NCBI RefSeq assembly: GCF_000200735.1 | Contig: NC_014970.1 | Coordinates: forward strand, 806,001-870,000 | Source: Mycoplasma haemofelis str. Langford 1 | GTDB taxonomy: Bacteria; Bacillota_I; Bacilli_A; Mycoplasmatales; Mycoplasmoidaceae | DNA length: 64,000 bases | Direction: 5' to 3' | Shown here: positions 44,035 through 55,007 of the stretch, piece after piece | How the letters are laid out: every line of letters starts with the position of its first letter | Position numbering within the stretch: position 1 is the first letter of the stretch | Notes under the pieces: generated by a model | What the model was told of the DNA's origin: nothing | What the model saw: the letters and a program-made list of their open reading frames with translations, nothing else | The model's database searches: none | Translations under genes and position numbers: made by a program

Positions 44035-44685
44035 TTACTTCGTTGATCTTGCCTTAGTACAAAACTCTAAGACATTCAAATACAAAGCTCCTCGAACATC
44101 GTAAAAGGGAGTCTTAAAGCTTTCAGAACACTTACTAATTAAAGTAGCGGGAGCTTTAGTATCAGTGGAATGTACAGATGATCAATCGCTTAATCCTAAG
44201 ATGGAATCTTTCCCTTGTTTGTCGGTTCTACTATCAGCAAGATATCTCTTTCAATTATCCACCCACTCTTGAGCAGTAACTTCTGTAGAAGTAATTAATT
44301 CCTTATTAGGGTTATTCTCTCTAATTAAATCACTTACTAACGTGTCTCGAGAGCAATAAAGAAGGAAGTCTTTGTATTCTGAAGAATTCTGATCAGATAC
44401 TTCTGAATTTAACTTATTCTTACATTCATTCTTAAACTCAGATGGAGACTCTCCATTTAGAGTCCCTAACTTTCAAACATCTTTCCCAGAACCTTTGTAC
44501 TTCTCTCAAGCCTTCTTTCAATACTCCTGCTCTTCACTTCCAATAACCCTCTTAGAAGGATCTTTGGAAATGAGGGAAGAGATAAGTTCTTTATGGGGGA
44601 GTAAACCCTTGGCCGCAAAAGCTCCGACCCCAGCGGTAGCTGTTGCTCCTGCCGCTAATAGAGAAGTTTTGAAAGCGGTAGTCAT
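44035..44685 (-). CDS. Two-module paralog G5
   Basis: 216 aa, ATG at 44685. T-T-A-F-K-T-S-L-L-A-A-G-A-T. Module 1: I-S-S-L-I-S-K-D, K-R-V-I, W-K-K-A-W-E-K-Y, V-W-K-L-G, F-K-N-E-C, L-Y-C-S-R-D-T. Module 2: L-V-S-D-L-I, W-V-D-N-W-K-R-Y, L-I-S-K-C, E-F-C-T-K-A-R. No F gene follows; the next gene is I3, so this cassette has lost F. Confidence 0.9.
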
Positions 44686-44688
44686 ATC

Positions 44689-45321
44689 CTAGTCGGCCGT
44701 TTTGCCATCCACTGTACACCATTTAAGAAGCTTGTCATACTTGGAGTTATTATCTGAAGCTAGGAAGTCCTCCTTTTCAGTCTTCTCACATCATGCTTGA
44801 ATAACTAAAAGCTCTTCGGCATCCTTGTCATTATTGGTAGGTCAATTCGTGTCGGTTATTCCAACATCTGCACGAGTAGACTTCTTACTTTTCCGTTGTT
44901 GATAAACGGCCTTCCACTCAGAATCCTGACCCTTACCTAGTACACTCTTATTATTCCTCTTTAACTGACTCGATAAGTCCCTTATCAGGCAATACTTCTT
45001 TACTAATTCAAACGTATCAGAATGCTTCTTAGAGTCAAGATCCATTTGAGAAGAGCATCACTCCCCTAATTTCTTTCCACCATCTTCCGGAGTAGAAACA
45101 TCCTTCAGAGTAGGTATGGCTTTCTTGATACTCTCTTGATCTGATTTAAATTCCTCTTGTCATTGCTTGACTTGAGCAGAAGCATCAAGATTAGAAATTA
45201 ACTTAAAGCTCTTAAGTTCCTCCTTGATGATAGCTCCCTTAGAAGAGAGAAAGTAGTAGCCTCCGGCTGCTGCACTGGTAGCTGAAGCTCCACCCAACAA
45301 AAGAGAAGAACCTAATTTCAT
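44689..45321 (-). CDS. Two-module paralog H7, mixed H form
   Basis: 210 aa, ATG at 45321. The start is first-form H (M-K-L-G-S-S-L-L-L-G-G-A-S-A-T, I-I-K-E-E-L-K), but from K-L-I-S-N-L onward it follows the second form (V-K-Q-W-Q-E-E-F-K-S, D-G-G-K-K-L-G-E-W-C, M-D-L-D-S-K-K-H). It sits next to H8, giving an extra H in this cassette. Ends L-K-W-C-T-V-D-G-K. Confidence 0.88.
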
Positions 45322-45324
45322 TAA

Positions 45325-45960
45325 CTACTCTTCTGTAGCCCCTTCCACAGTACACCATTTAAGAAGCTTAGTGTACAGATCCTCTGTAGCTATGAAATCA
45401 TTGTCTTGGTGATTAGAACATCACTCTTTAATCTTGGGCAAATCCTTATCCTCTTGCTTTCCATTCCAAGCATCTTGCAATCCCATGTCTTTCCTATCTG
45501 TCTTACGCTCCTCCCTCTTTTTATAAGTGGCCTGTCACTTAGATTTCTCTTCATCTCCAGAGCCTAATAAAGTCTTCTTATTTCTAGATAATTGACTTGA
45601 TACGCTTCTTACTAAACAATACTTCTTAACTAAAGCAAGAACATCGGCATTCTTAGCAGAATCTAAATCCATCTGCCTAGAACACCAAGACTCTAACTTC
45701 TTACCCCCATCAACTTCCTCAGTAACGCCCTTAAGATCTTCTATATCCCTACTGATATCCTCCTTTGCAGACTTAAACTCCTCTTGTCATTGCTTAGTTA
45801 AAGAACTTGAAGGAAGATCAGAGATCAGTCTAGATCCTTTAAGAGACTCCTTTATAGATACAATGGCATTCTTGGAAGATAGGTAATGGTATCCTCCGGC
45901 TGCCGCAACACTTGCTGCAGACGCCCCTCCCAGTGATGCAGCTACAGTTCCTAATTTCAT
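45325..45960 (-). CDS. Two-module paralog H8
   Basis: 211 aa, ATG at 45960 after a 40-base gap. Second form start (M-K-L-G-T-V-A-A-S-L-G-G, G-G-Y-H-Y-L-S-S-K), S-I-K-E-S-L-K-G-S-R-L-I-S. E-S-W-C-S-R-Q-M, K-K-Y-C-L-V-R-S-V-S-S-Q-L, the R-S-V border shared with L genes rather than R-D-L. Module 2: K-E-W-C-S-N, L-K-W-C-T-V-E-G-A. Confidence 0.9.
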
Positions 45961-46000
45961 GAAAATGAGTGGGGGCTTCTAATTAATTAGATTCTTGTTA

Positions 46001-46636
46001 TTAAGTTTTGGGAAGGGTACATCAATTCTTAACGTTCTCAAAGAGAGTCATATTGAATATATCGTTACTACCCAAATTAGATTCACATCTATCTCTGAAA
46101 CTCTCTGGAGCATCCTGATCTGCCTTCTCCTTAATGGAGCTGAAATTATCCACTCCCCAAGCATCAGGAACCACCAACTGTTTATTGGCCTCTCTATAAC
46201 GATTCCAAGCATCCTTCCATGCCTTGGTTTCTGCCCCCTCTGACTTAGATAGGATAGTTTCTTTCCAATCTTTAAGTAGATCGGAAATTAAGGTATCTCT
46301 TGCACAATAAGAAATGAAGTTCTTGTATGCATCATCGCTGGTTCCAGATACTTTGGACTCTAACTTCTCTTTACAAACATTTCTGATCCTCAAAGCAACC
46401 TCACTTCCCATGCTCCAGACATCCTTCGCAGATCTCTTATAGGCCTCTACAGCCTTAGTCCAATGTGAATCCTCTTCCTTAGAGATAGCTCTCTTTGATA
46501 GATCTTTATCTAGAAAGAAGGAAATGGATTTATCCCCTCCAGAAGAAGAGAGTCCTTTAAAGGCAAGGGTTCCAATTCCTGCAGTGGCAACAGTTACTCC
46601 CGCTAATGATAGTGGGACTTTTAAAGGTATCGCCAT
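46001..46636 (-). CDS. Chimeric paralog GF3
   Basis: 211 aa, ATG at 46636. G-type start (A-I-P-L-K-V-P-L-S-L-A-G-V-T), I-S-F-F-L-D-K-D instead of I-S-S-L-L-S-K-D, K-R-A-I. Border S-Y-C-A-R-D-T, then F-type L-I-S-D-L-L-K, W-K-D-A-W-N-R-Y, A-W-G-V, F-R-D-R-C-E-S-N-L-G-S-N-D-I, N-V-K-N-W-C-T. The most diverged of the four chimeras. Ends with two successive TAA codons. Confidence 0.89.
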
Positions 46637-46639
46637 GAC

Positions 46640-47251
46640 CTACTGTTCATTGGCAGCTTCCTTAGTGCATCAACTAACCAATTTGGGATAGATGTCCTTT
46701 TGACTGGAAACTGAGAATTCCTTCTTGCTGTTCTCATCACATCATGACTTTATGATGGGGAGATCGGTATCTTCAGTCCAATTAGTTCCTTGTAATCCCA
46801 CATCTGCACGCGTAGAAGTCTTTGTCTTCCTCTTACTATAGGTAGCATTTCACGCTTCCTTAGAATCGCTACCCACTAAAAGAGTCTTATTTTGCCTAGA
46901 CAATTGACTGGACAGATCTCTAATTAAACAGTACTTTTCTACTAATTCAAGAGACTTAGAATTCTTCTTGGAATCGAGCTCCATCTGGCTCTCACACCAT
47001 GACTTCAACTTACTACCTCCATCAAAATCGGTAGCATCCTTCAAGGCCTCAATGGATATCTTCATATTGGCTGAATCGGACTTAAATTCTTCAGTCCAAA
47101 GAGCATCGTCAGAAGAAGGGATGAACTTCCTATCTTTAAGTTGTTCTTTGATGGTAGTCCCATGAGAATTCATGACATAGTACCCACCGGCTGCCGCAGA
47201 TATCCCCGCAGCAGAAGCTCCACCGAGAAATGCGGGCGATCCAAGCTTCAT
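46640..47251 (-). CDS. Two-module paralog H9
   Basis: 203 aa, ATG at 47251. First form (M-K-L-G-S-P-A-F-L-G-G-A-S, T-I-K-E-Q-L-K-D-R-K-F-I-P). K-S-W-C-E-S-Q-M-E-L-D-S-K-K-N, E-K-Y-C-L-I-R-D-L-S-S-Q-L. Module 2: Y-S-K-R-K-T-K, K-S-W-C-D-E-N, V-S-W-C-T-K-E-A-A. Confidence 0.91.
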
Positions 47252-47252
47252 A

Positions 47253-47891
47253 CTAATTAACCTTAGCTTTAGTACATCAAAGCTGAGTGTGAAGAACTAG
47301 AGTTTCAAAATTCTTATCAAAAGTGTGGAGAGCCGAGATCTTCTCACACTCTTTCTGTAAATCAGATTCAGTAACCTCTCCCCCAGAATTAGCTTTAGTT
47401 ACAGTCATCTTAGGAAGGGAAGAATCAGCCTTTTTATACTCATTCAATTTGTCTTTTCAAAGCGCGGAATCACCATTACTTGTCTTGGTATCCATCAATA
47501 CTAGATGACTACCAATTCTTGAAGCTACAGTAACTGGCACCACACATCACCTTCTTGCCTTCTCCAAGTCGGAATCGTAATCAGATTCCCTACTTAATAA
47601 AGAAGAACAAGCGCCCTTCATTCCATTAACAACGTCATTAGCGGTGATTCCGGAAAACTTCAATGAACCATCATTTTCAGCTTCGTAAGCTCCCTTAACT
47701 TTTCCCCATTCTGAGGAGTGAGTGGAATTATCCTTCTGATTTAAGTTAAGGAAAGAATATCCTGATCTCTCTAAATGATCTCTAACGCTTAATGATGTGG
47801 AAGGTTTGGAAGAAGGAATAGCAAAGTAGGTACCAGTAGCAACTGTTCCTACTCCGACTGAACCTATTGCGGCTTTAGCGGGAAGATTCAT
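47253..47891 (-). CDS. Two-module paralog I4
   Basis: 212 aa, ATG at 47891. N-L-P-A-K-A-A-I-G-S-V-G-V, T-Y-F-A-I-P-S-S, D-H-L-E-R-S-G-Y-S-F-L-N-L, K-G-A-C-S-S-L-L-S-R-E-S, E-K-A-R-R-W-C-V-V-P-V-T-V. Module 2: L-Q-K-E-C-E, F-D-K-N-F-E-T-L-V, L-W-C-T-K-A-K. Confidence 0.9.
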
Positions 47892-47908
47892 GACTTATCA
47901 TGGCAAGT

Positions 47909-48553
47909 CTAGCTTTCATTAGCTCCTTCCTTAGTACATCACTTGAGAACTTTAGTGTAAAGAGAATCAGTCCCTTCCGGAGAAGCTAAGAACTCTTTCT
48001 CACTATTAGAAGTGCATCACGCCTTCACTTTAGGTAGATCCTCATTTTGTTTATCTTCAGTCCAAGAATCTCCCTCTAATCCAAGGTCTGATCGTTTAGC
48101 AGAGGTATCCTTCCTCTTCTTATAAGTAGCCTGTCACTCACTAGTTTGACCCTCCTTAAGTAAAGTCTTTTGTTTCCTAGCTAATTGACTAGCAACACTC
48201 CTAATTAGGCAGTACTTCTCTACCTTCTCAAATACATCTTGATTCTTATCAACATCTAAAGGCATCTTTCTAGAGCATCACTTAGATAACTCCACACCTC
48301 CAGTTTGAGCATTAAGAGAACTATTTCCTAATAAAGTCTTAATCTCATTTGAATCTGACTCAAACTCGACTTCTCATTGCTTAGTTAAAGAGTTCCCTTC
48401 CAAAGAAGATATAAGCTTCCTGCCCTTTAATGCTTCTTCAATACTCTTCACTTTTTGCTCATGGGAAGGCATTCAATGATCTTTAGTCAAATAAGCTCCT
48501 GTGGCTGCGGCACCCCCAGCTCCCAAAGCAGAAAGTAAGTATGTTGCGTTCAC
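47909..48553 (-). CDS. Two-module paralog L1
   Basis: 214 aa, GTG at 48553; no in-frame ATG fits upstream. L-type: G-A-Y-L-T-K-D-H-W-M-P-S follows the membrane segment, then S-I-E-E-A-L-K-G-R-K-L-I-S-S-L, K-Q-W-E-V-E-F-E-S-D. S-K-W-C-S-R-K-M-P-L-D, E-K-Y-C-L-I-R-S-V-A-S-Q-L. Module 2: K-A-W-C-T-S, L-K-W-C-T-K-E-G-A. Confidence 0.88.
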
Positions 48554-48594
48554 GGTGTAAGGATGTACTTATCTAGAGATTCATGCGAGAACTA

Positions 48595-49197
48595 TTATGA
48601 AGCCACAGCACACCAAGCTACAGATTTAGAAAAATCATCCTCAAATCCCTCATCAGTATTTGTTTTGGCATTTAAATCTTTACACTTACCCTTGATATCC
48701 TTCAGATTCTGAGTCTCATCATTTCCAAAATTATCCCCTAACTTATCTCTGGATGCTTGGTTGTGACTAGATATCTTAGTCTTTCACTCATTATCATCCT
48801 TAGACTCTCCCTCCAAAGTAGACAAAGCCTTCTTCCCAAAAAGCTCAAGACGTTTAGAGACGCTTTGCGACTCAACACACCATCTTCTTGCCTTCTTATA
48901 ATCATCAACTTCGAAATCCTCCTTGGCCAGTAAAGACTTACAGTCATCCCTCAACTGCTCTTCTGTCTTTTGATCTTGAGAATGAGCTTTCTTATACTCC
49001 TTCAAAACCTCGCCCCACTTCTCTGACTTAGAAGTATCTAAAGGGATATATTTATTGTCCACAAGAGTCTGAGAAATGCTCTTCTTAGAAGGCTTCTCTT
49101 TCTCTTTAGATGGCATTCAATAATCACTAGTTAAATAAGCTCCAGTAGATACAACACCTATAGAGCCCACAGTTAGTAGAAGATTAATAAGATTCAT
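48595..49197 (-). CDS. Two-module paralog M1
   Basis: 200 aa, ATG at 49197. M-type: N-L-I-N-L-L-L-T-V, G-A-Y-L-T-S-D-Y-W-M-P-S, S-I-S-Q-T-L, Y-I-P-L-D, L-R-D-D-C-K-S-L-L-A-K-E, K-K-A-R-R-W-C-V-E-S-Q-S-V. Module 2: I-K-G-K-C-K-D-L, F-E-D-D-F-S-K-S, A-W-C-A-V. Its body resembles type I, its N-terminus type L. Confidence 0.9.
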
Positions 49198-49202
49198 TGA
49201 AC

Positions 49203-49853
49203 TTAGGTTGCCTTAGCTTTGGTACACCAATCAGAAAAGTTCTTGAATTTGGAATCCTTGGATCCGTAAGCTTTCTCTGACTTCTTATTGCCGCACTTAG
49301 TTCTAAAATCACTAGGAGGAGTGCTTGACTCTCCTTTGGCTGATTCTCAACCAGTCACATTCCAAGGATTTCCATTAGTACCATTATCTCTTAAGTAATT
49401 CTTTCAAGCGGCAGCTCATCCAGCTGTGTCTTGATCGTTGGCTGTATTTAAAAGCTCAATCCCTGAATTCTCACCCACTAAAGCTTCCATAGTGAAGTCC
49501 TTAGAACAATACTTTACTACTTCTAAATAAAGCTTGTCTTCAATCCCAGAGACCTTAGATTGAGAATTAGAAATACATTTCTCTATAAAAGAATTGGGAG
49601 CTGTTCCTGTAGTGGAGTCCTTTAAATTCCAAATATCCTTATTCTCCTTTGAATATTCAGATCACCTAGAATTCCATTGATCAGTATCATTACCCTTAGT
49701 TAAGAGTGTTCTTCCCTGTTCGGAAAATAACTTAGAGATAGTTGACCTATTATCTTCTCCGGAGGGAAAGTTCTTGGCAGCAAGGTACCCTAGTCCTGAA
49801 ACTCCACTTACAGCTCCCAAACCGGCAGCAGTTTTTGCAATAGGAAGAGACAT
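49203..49853 (-). CDS. Two-module paralog J1
   Basis: 216 aa, ATG at 49853, abutting the K1 stop. S-L-P-I-A-K-T-A-A-G-L-G-A, G-L-G-Y-L-A-A-K. Module 1: I-S-K-L-F, R-T-L-L, W-N-S-R-W-S-E-Y, I-W-N-L-K-D, F-I-E-K-C, K-Y-C-S-K-D-F. Module 2: M-E-A-L-V, W-A-A-A-W-K-N-Y, N-P-W-N-V, F-R-T-K-C, D-W-C-T-K. Confidence 0.91.
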
Positions 49854-50306
49854 TTAAGCTTCGGAAGCTACCTCCTTAGTACATCAAGTAGATACATTTA
49901 CATAGATTGGATCATTAGTATCAACCACTTCCTTCTTGCTTTCGGCATCACACTTATTTAAGAAATCCTCGGGAGCCTCTTCCCTTGACTTTTCGGTAGA
50001 TCAATTCGCAATCTTTAAAGGATCAGAACCATTCTCCGAGTTACTATTATTCTTAGTTTTGTAATTGCTTCAAGCCGCTTTCCATTCTGCATCCTGACCA
50101 GTCTTCCCAGTTCTCACCAAAAGCTGCTTAGTCTTATCCTTCTTTAAAAGTTCAGCTACAGATACCTTTTGAATCTCCTTGGTGGTGGGAGCCTCTTCCT
50201 TCTTTTGTTCTTTATTAAGTATCTTGTATCCTGCAAAGGTAGTACCACCTGCTGCAGTTGCTCCTAAAAGTCCAAGTAAAGCTTTAGTAGCTGCAGGATT
50301 AGGCAT
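49854..50306 (-). CDS. Single-module paralog K1
   Basis: 150 aa, ATG at 50306. P-N-P-A-A-T-K-A-L-L-G-L-L-G-A-T-A-A-G-G membrane segment and a charged K/E linker, then one module: V-A-E-L-L, K-Q-L-L, W-K-A-A-W-S-N-Y, L-K-I-A-N-W, F-L-N-K-C, S-T-W-C-T-K-E-V. The length and single C/C pair show that the ~95-residue module can stand alone. Confidence 0.92.
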
Positions 50307-50309
50307 GAT

Positions 50310-50942
50310 TTACGCTCCTTCTTTAGTACATCATTTAAGAACTTTGGTGTAAAGAGAGTTGGCCTCATCCTCTGAAGCTAAAAATTCCCCATCACTATTC
50401 TTAGAGCATCACTTCTTAACTTCTGCAATATCATTAGTTTCATCCGCTTTAGATCAATCAGTAACCTTAGTTAATCCAACATCGTCCCTATTAGAAGAAT
50501 CTCCCTTTCTCTTCTTATAAGTCTCAGACCATCCTTCTTCGGAATCTGCTTTCAATAAATTCTTACCTTTTCTAGATAACTGGCTTGAAACACTTCTAAT
50601 TAAGCAATACTGCTCAACATTCTTAAATACCTCTTGATTCTTATCGACATCAAGAGACATCTTTCCAGCACATCACTCAGATAACTTTACTCCTCCATTT
50701 TCTTTATTCAGAGAAGTATCCCCGAGAAGGCTCTTAATTGCTTGCTCCGCTGATTCAAACTCAGCTTCCCATTGTTTCTTTGGATCGGAAATGGAAGATA
50801 TAAGTCTTCTCCCCTTTAATGCATCTTCAATACTCTTAATCTTTTGCTCCTTAGAAGGCATCCAATGATCCTTAGTCAAATAAGCTCCAGTGGCTAAGGT
50901 ACCACCAGAACCCATAGCTAAAGCTACCTTAGTTAAATCCAT
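50310..50942 (-). CDS. Two-module paralog L2
   Basis: 210 aa, ATG at 50942. D-L-T-K-V-A-L-A-M-G-S-G-G-T, T-K-D-H-W-M-P-S-K-E. S-I-E-D-A-L-K-G-R-R-L-I-S-S, K-Q-W-E-A-E-F-E-S. S-E-W-C-A-G-K-M-S-L-D-V-D-K-N, E-Q-Y-C-L-I-R-S-V-S-S-Q-L. Module 2: K-K-W-C-S-K-N, L-K-W-C-T-K-E-G-A. Confidence 0.9.
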
Positions 50943-50981
50943 GATCCTAAATTAACCCTATAACTGAAGTTGTAAACCCCC

Positions 50982-51671
50982 CTACTCCGCAGTACACCAA
51001 GACTTTACTTGCTCCAGAAGCTTCATATCTTTAATGGAAGTGCTTGCTAACTTAGATTCACATTGATCTCGGAACCCTTCCAAAGCATTTTGATTCGCAT
51101 TATTCTTAGAATTACTAAAGCCACTAACTCCCCAAACGTCAGTACTTAAATCCTTATTGGCTAATCTATAACGCTCTCAAGCGGCTTTCCATTTGGGATC
51201 TGATGTCTGTGTTCCTGTCTTAGACAAAACAGTCTTTTTGGATTCTGTAACTAAATCAGAGATAGTAGTATCTCGTGTGCAATAACTAAGCACATCCTTA
51301 TATAGTTGAGAATCCTGCAAGACCTTCTTCTTGGAATTTAAAGAACAAGCATCTAACAGAGTCTTCTTAGCATCATCTGTTGCATTTATATCTCCAGCAA
51401 TAACTCCACTTCAATCAGATAATTGAAAGGTATCCTTGCCGACAGGTGCACTCTTGTTGGTAGTTCTATAAGCTTGTCAAGCCTTCTTTCAAGCACTATC
51501 TCCAACCGCATTAGAAGTTATAAGTCTCTTCTCTGGATTGTGGATCTTAATAAGTTCAGATACAGGCTTCTCCTTCTCTGCTAATAACTTAGGAATTCCC
51601 AAAGCCGCTCCAGTAGCAGCTGCAACACCACCAGCTCCCGCCAAGGATTTAAAAAGCAGAGGGTTAGCCAT
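50982..51671 (-). CDS. Two-module paralog F5
   Basis: 229 aa, ATG at 51671. A-N-P-L-L-F-K-S-L-A-G-A-G-G. Module 1: V-S-E-L-I, K-R-L-I, W-K-K-A-W-Q-A-Y, L-L-D-A-C, S-Y-C-T-R-D-T-T-I-S-D-L-V. Module 2: W-K-A-A-W-E-R-Y, V-W-G-V-S-G-F, F-R-D-Q-C, S-W-C-T-A-E. A 39-base gap follows to L2. Confidence 0.91.
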
Positions 51672-52344
51672 TATTCGTTGATGCTGGAGCTGTTGTCTTA
51701 TCCTTAGTGCAGAATTTGACAGTATCTATGTAGAGAGGGTCATGAATATCGTGGGATGGATGTTTAATATTGGAAGAGCACTTAGTAATAAAGCTCTGAG
51801 GGGCACTCCCTTGGGAATTCTGAGTTTTCCAATCACTTAAATTTCAAATATTAGTTCCACTCTCTCCCTTCTGGTTTCTTGAATCTTCGGAATATGCCTT
51901 TCAGGCATTTTGCCAATCCGTAGAAGAGGCGTCAGTTCCCTCTAATAGAACTCTACCTTTGCTATTCTCCTTAATGAGATCACTAATTAAAGTATCCCTA
52001 GAGCAATAAAGTAAGAAGTCCTTGTATTCTTTAGAATCTGATCCAAATACTTCTAAATCCAATTTAGATTTACATGCATTCTTGAATTCTGTAGGAGCAT
52101 CTCCACTTAAATCACCCAGCTTTCATATATCCTTCTTGGAGTCCCTATATCTCGCCCAAGTCTTCTTTCATTCCTCCTCTTCCGTAGTTCCTATTGCTCT
52201 CTTTGCTGGATCTTTGGAAAGCAAGGAAGAAATGGCCTCTTTTTGTGTTTGGAAGGAAAGTAAATCTCCATAAGCAATAGCTCCAATTCCTGAAGCGGCA
52301 GCAGCCCCTCCCGCCAATAGAGAAGCCTTTACTGCTGTTGTCAT
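51664..52344 (-). CDS. Two-module paralog G6
   Basis: 226 aa, ATG at 52344. T-T-A-V-K-A-S-L-L-A-G-G-A. Module 1: I-S-S-L-L-S-K-D-P-A-K-R-A-I, W-K-K-T-W-A-R-Y, I-W-K-L-G, F-K-N-A-C, L-Y-C-S-R-D-T. Module 2: L-I-S-D-L-I, W-Q-N-A-W-K-A-Y, I-W-N-L-S-D-W, F-I-T-K-C, K-F-C-T-K-D-K-T-T-A-P. Overlaps F5 by 8 bases. Confidence 0.9.
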
Positions 52345-52347
52345 AAT

Positions 52348-52992
52348 CTAATTCTCAGTAGCTCCATCCTTAGTACACCATTTAAGAACCTTAGTGTAAA
52401 GAGAATTATCTCCTTCTTGTGAAGCTAAGAAATCCCCTCCACTATTAGAAGAACATCAGGCTTTTATAGCATTCAAGTCTTGTTGCTGTTCTGGAGGTTT
52501 GTTTCACTCCCCCTCTAGTCCGATGTTACTTCTATTGGTAGTCTTCTTTTTCCTCTGCTCATAAGTAGTAACTCACCCATCTTCGCTCTTCACATCTAAT
52601 AAAGTCTTTTTATTTCTTTGGAGCTGACTAGCAACACTCCTAATTAGGCAGTAATTCTCGACGTTCTTAAATACCTCTGGATTCTTATTGACATCCAGAG
52701 ACATCTTGCTAACACACCACTCAGATAACTTTTTCCCTACTTGCTGCTTCTCTAAAGCGCTGTCTCCCAAAAGCTTCTTAATAGCATCTTTATCTGACTC
52801 AAATTCAGCCTCCCATTGCTTAGTTAGGGTATCATCCTTCAGAGAAGAAATGAGAGTCCTTCCTTTCAAGGCATCAGAAATGCTCTTAAATTCCTTCTCG
52901 TTGGAAGGCATTCAATGATCTTTAGTTAAGTAAGCTCCGGTAGCTAAAGTTCCTCCAGATCCTAAAGCAATAAGGGGTTTAATTAGATCCAT
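52348..52992 (-). CDS. Two-module paralog L3
   Basis: 214 aa, ATG at 52992. D-L-I-K-P-L-I-A-L-G-S-G-G-T, T-K-D-H-W-M-P-S-N-E. S-I-S-D-A-L-K-G-R-T-L-I-S-S-L, K-Q-W-E-A-E-F-E-S-D. S-E-W-C-V-S-K-M-S-L-D-V-N-K-N, E-N-Y-C-L-I-R-S-V-A-S-Q-L. Module 2: K-A-W-C-S-S, L-K-W-C-T-K-D-G-A. Confidence 0.9.
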
Positions 52993-52994
52993 GA

Positions 52995-53600
52995 TTAATT
53001 GGAATTAGGAATATCAACGGAGCATCATGACAAGGATGTTTCAAAATCTGATTCAAAGGTATCGTCTGTATTTGTCTTCTTACTTAGCTCAGAACACTTC
53101 TCTTTTATAACCTTCACATTCTGTTCATCTGCATCCTTGAAATCATGATTCAACTTATTAGGAGCTAATGAGGACTTATGACTCTCTATCTTTGATTTTC
53201 ATTTAGCATCATCAGTTGTGGAATCTGTAGACAAAGCTGATCTATTGAAGAGTCCTAATTTCTGAGCCACACTTTGACTCTCAACACATCACATTCTTGC
53301 TTTCTTGTAATTATCCTTATTTAATTCCTTAGAGAGCAACTCCTTACATTCCTTCTGAAGTTGAGATACATCCTTAGCTCCATCCGGATTAGCTACCTTA
53401 TACTTTTCAAAAACAGAGCTCCAATCATCTGGTTTAGAAGCATCCAATAGAACATATTGATCCTCAATTAGAGCTCTAGAGATGCTTCTTGTTATTTGCC
53501 TATCATCAGGCCATCAATACTCCTTAGTCAAATAAACACCCGTAGAGACAGCTCCACCAGTTCCCAGAGTAACGAGTGACTTGAATAATTTTGTGGCCAT
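52995..53600 (-). CDS. Two-module paralog M2
   Basis: 201 aa, ATG at 53600. A-T-K-L-F-K-S-L-V-T-L-G, V-Y-L-T-K-E-Y-W-W-P. S-I-S-R-A-L, Y-V-L-L-D, L-Q-K-E-C-K-E-L-L-S-K-E, K-K-A-R-M-W-C-V-E-S-Q-S-V. Module 2: I-K-E-K-C-S-E-L, F-E-S-D-F-E-T-S, S-W-C-S-V. The 61-base gap upstream is the longest in array 2 and may hold an internal promoter. Confidence 0.9.
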
Positions 53601-53661
53601 CGATTTTTAATAAAGAAAAGGCTAAGATTTCAAATAAGAATTGAGTGGATAGTTGGAGAGT

Positions 53662-54315
53662 CTAATTATTCGATTTTGAACATCATCTAGAGAATCGTAA
53701 AAATCTATAATCCACCTCCCACAGTATCTTCTCGTTAGCTTTCTCAGAACACTTATTCTTGAAATCAGAGGGAAGGGAATCCTTCTGTTTATGAACTGAA
53801 TCTCAATTTGCCAAACCTCAAGGATTATTGACTCCGTTATCGATCAAGTAAACTCCCCAAGCAGCCTTTCAATCTGAATCTTCTCCGCTAGAGGTATTCA
53901 AAGCAGTAAATTTAGAGTTTTGGTTAATTAATTCAGAAACCGAAAACTCCTTAGCGCAATACTGTACTACTTCCGAGTAAAGGGAATCCTTAACTCCAGA
54001 AACCTTCTCTTTTGCATTAGAAATACATTTCTCTTTAAAAGAATTGGGGGGAGTGCTTGGGGTTCCTTTAGAGGATGAATAATCCTTTAAATTCCAAACA
54101 TTCTTATCTCCCTTTAAATACTCAGATCAACGAGCATTCCACTGATCACTATCTTTATCCTTATCTAAGAGTGTCCCTCCTTGATCTTTAAATAACTGAG
54201 ATACTAAGACCTTCTTATCCGATCCAGAAATATAGTGAAAGGAAAGATATCCTAATCCTGAAGCTCCAGTAGCTGCTCCAAGTCCTGCGGCAACCTTAGC
54301 TAGAGAGATAGACAT
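53662..54315 (-). CDS. Two-module paralog J2
   Basis: 217 aa, ATG at 54315, overlapping the F6 stop. S-I-S-L-A-K-V-A-A-G-L-G-A. Module 1: V-S-Q-L-F, G-T-L-L, W-N-A-R-W-S-E-Y, V-W-N-L-K-D-Y, F-K-E-K-C, Q-Y-C-A-K-E-F. Module 2: V-S-E-L-I, W-K-A-A-W-G-V-Y, N-P-W-G-L, F-K-N-K-C, R-W-C-S-K-S-N-N; the Arg-rich stretch before the last Cys is unusual. Confidence 0.88.
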
Positions 54316-55007
54316 TAAGCTCTAGTACATCAAGCCTTCACTTGTTCAATAAGCTTCGCATCCTTAATAGAAGTGCTTGCCAAATGCTGCTCACACTTAC
54401 TTCTGAAATCCTCCGAAACTGCTTGGTTTTGATTAGCTTTAGCTTTCTCTGTACTATAGCTAGTAATGCTTCATGCGTCCCCTGTATCGGAAGCATTATC
54501 CCTTACATAAGCAGCCCAAGCATCTCTTCATTCCTGAGCACTTGCATTCTGTGTTGTCTTAGATAAAGGAGTTCTTTTTGATTCTGTAACTAAATCAGAG
54601 ATAGTTGTATCCCTAGTACAATAGCGAAGCACCTCCTCATATAGCTTAGAGCCAGTTACAACCTTCCTCTTGGAATTATTAGCACATGCATCCAGAAAGC
54701 TTTGGACAGCATCTGCAGAAGTTATGGCTTGAGAAATCGGACCACTCCAATCAGGTAATTTGAAGGTATCATAACCCTTAGCGGCACTCTTATTGTCATT
54801 CCTATAGGCCTCTCAAGACTGCTTCCAAGCCTCATCCTTTAAATTAGTTAAACTTATAAGTCTCTTATCTGGGTTATGGGTTGCAATAAGTTCAGATACC
54901 AAATGCTCTTCCTCGGCTAATAATTTAGGAATCCCTATAGCTGCTCCAGTAGCAGCTGCAACACCACCTACTCCCGCTAAGGATTTAAAAAGTAAAGGAT
55001 TAGCCAT
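54315..55007 (-). CDS. Two-module paralog F6
   Basis: 230 aa, ATG at 55007. A-N-P-L-L-F-K-S-L-A-G-V-G-G, close to F5. Module 1: V-S-E-L-I, K-R-L-I, W-K-Q-S-W-E-A-Y, F-L-D-A-C, R-Y-C-T-R-D-T-T-I-S-D-L-V. Module 2: W-R-D-A-W-A-A-Y, D-A-W-S-I, F-R-S-K-C, A-W-C-T-R-A; module 2 resembles F3 more than F5. Confidence 0.91.
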
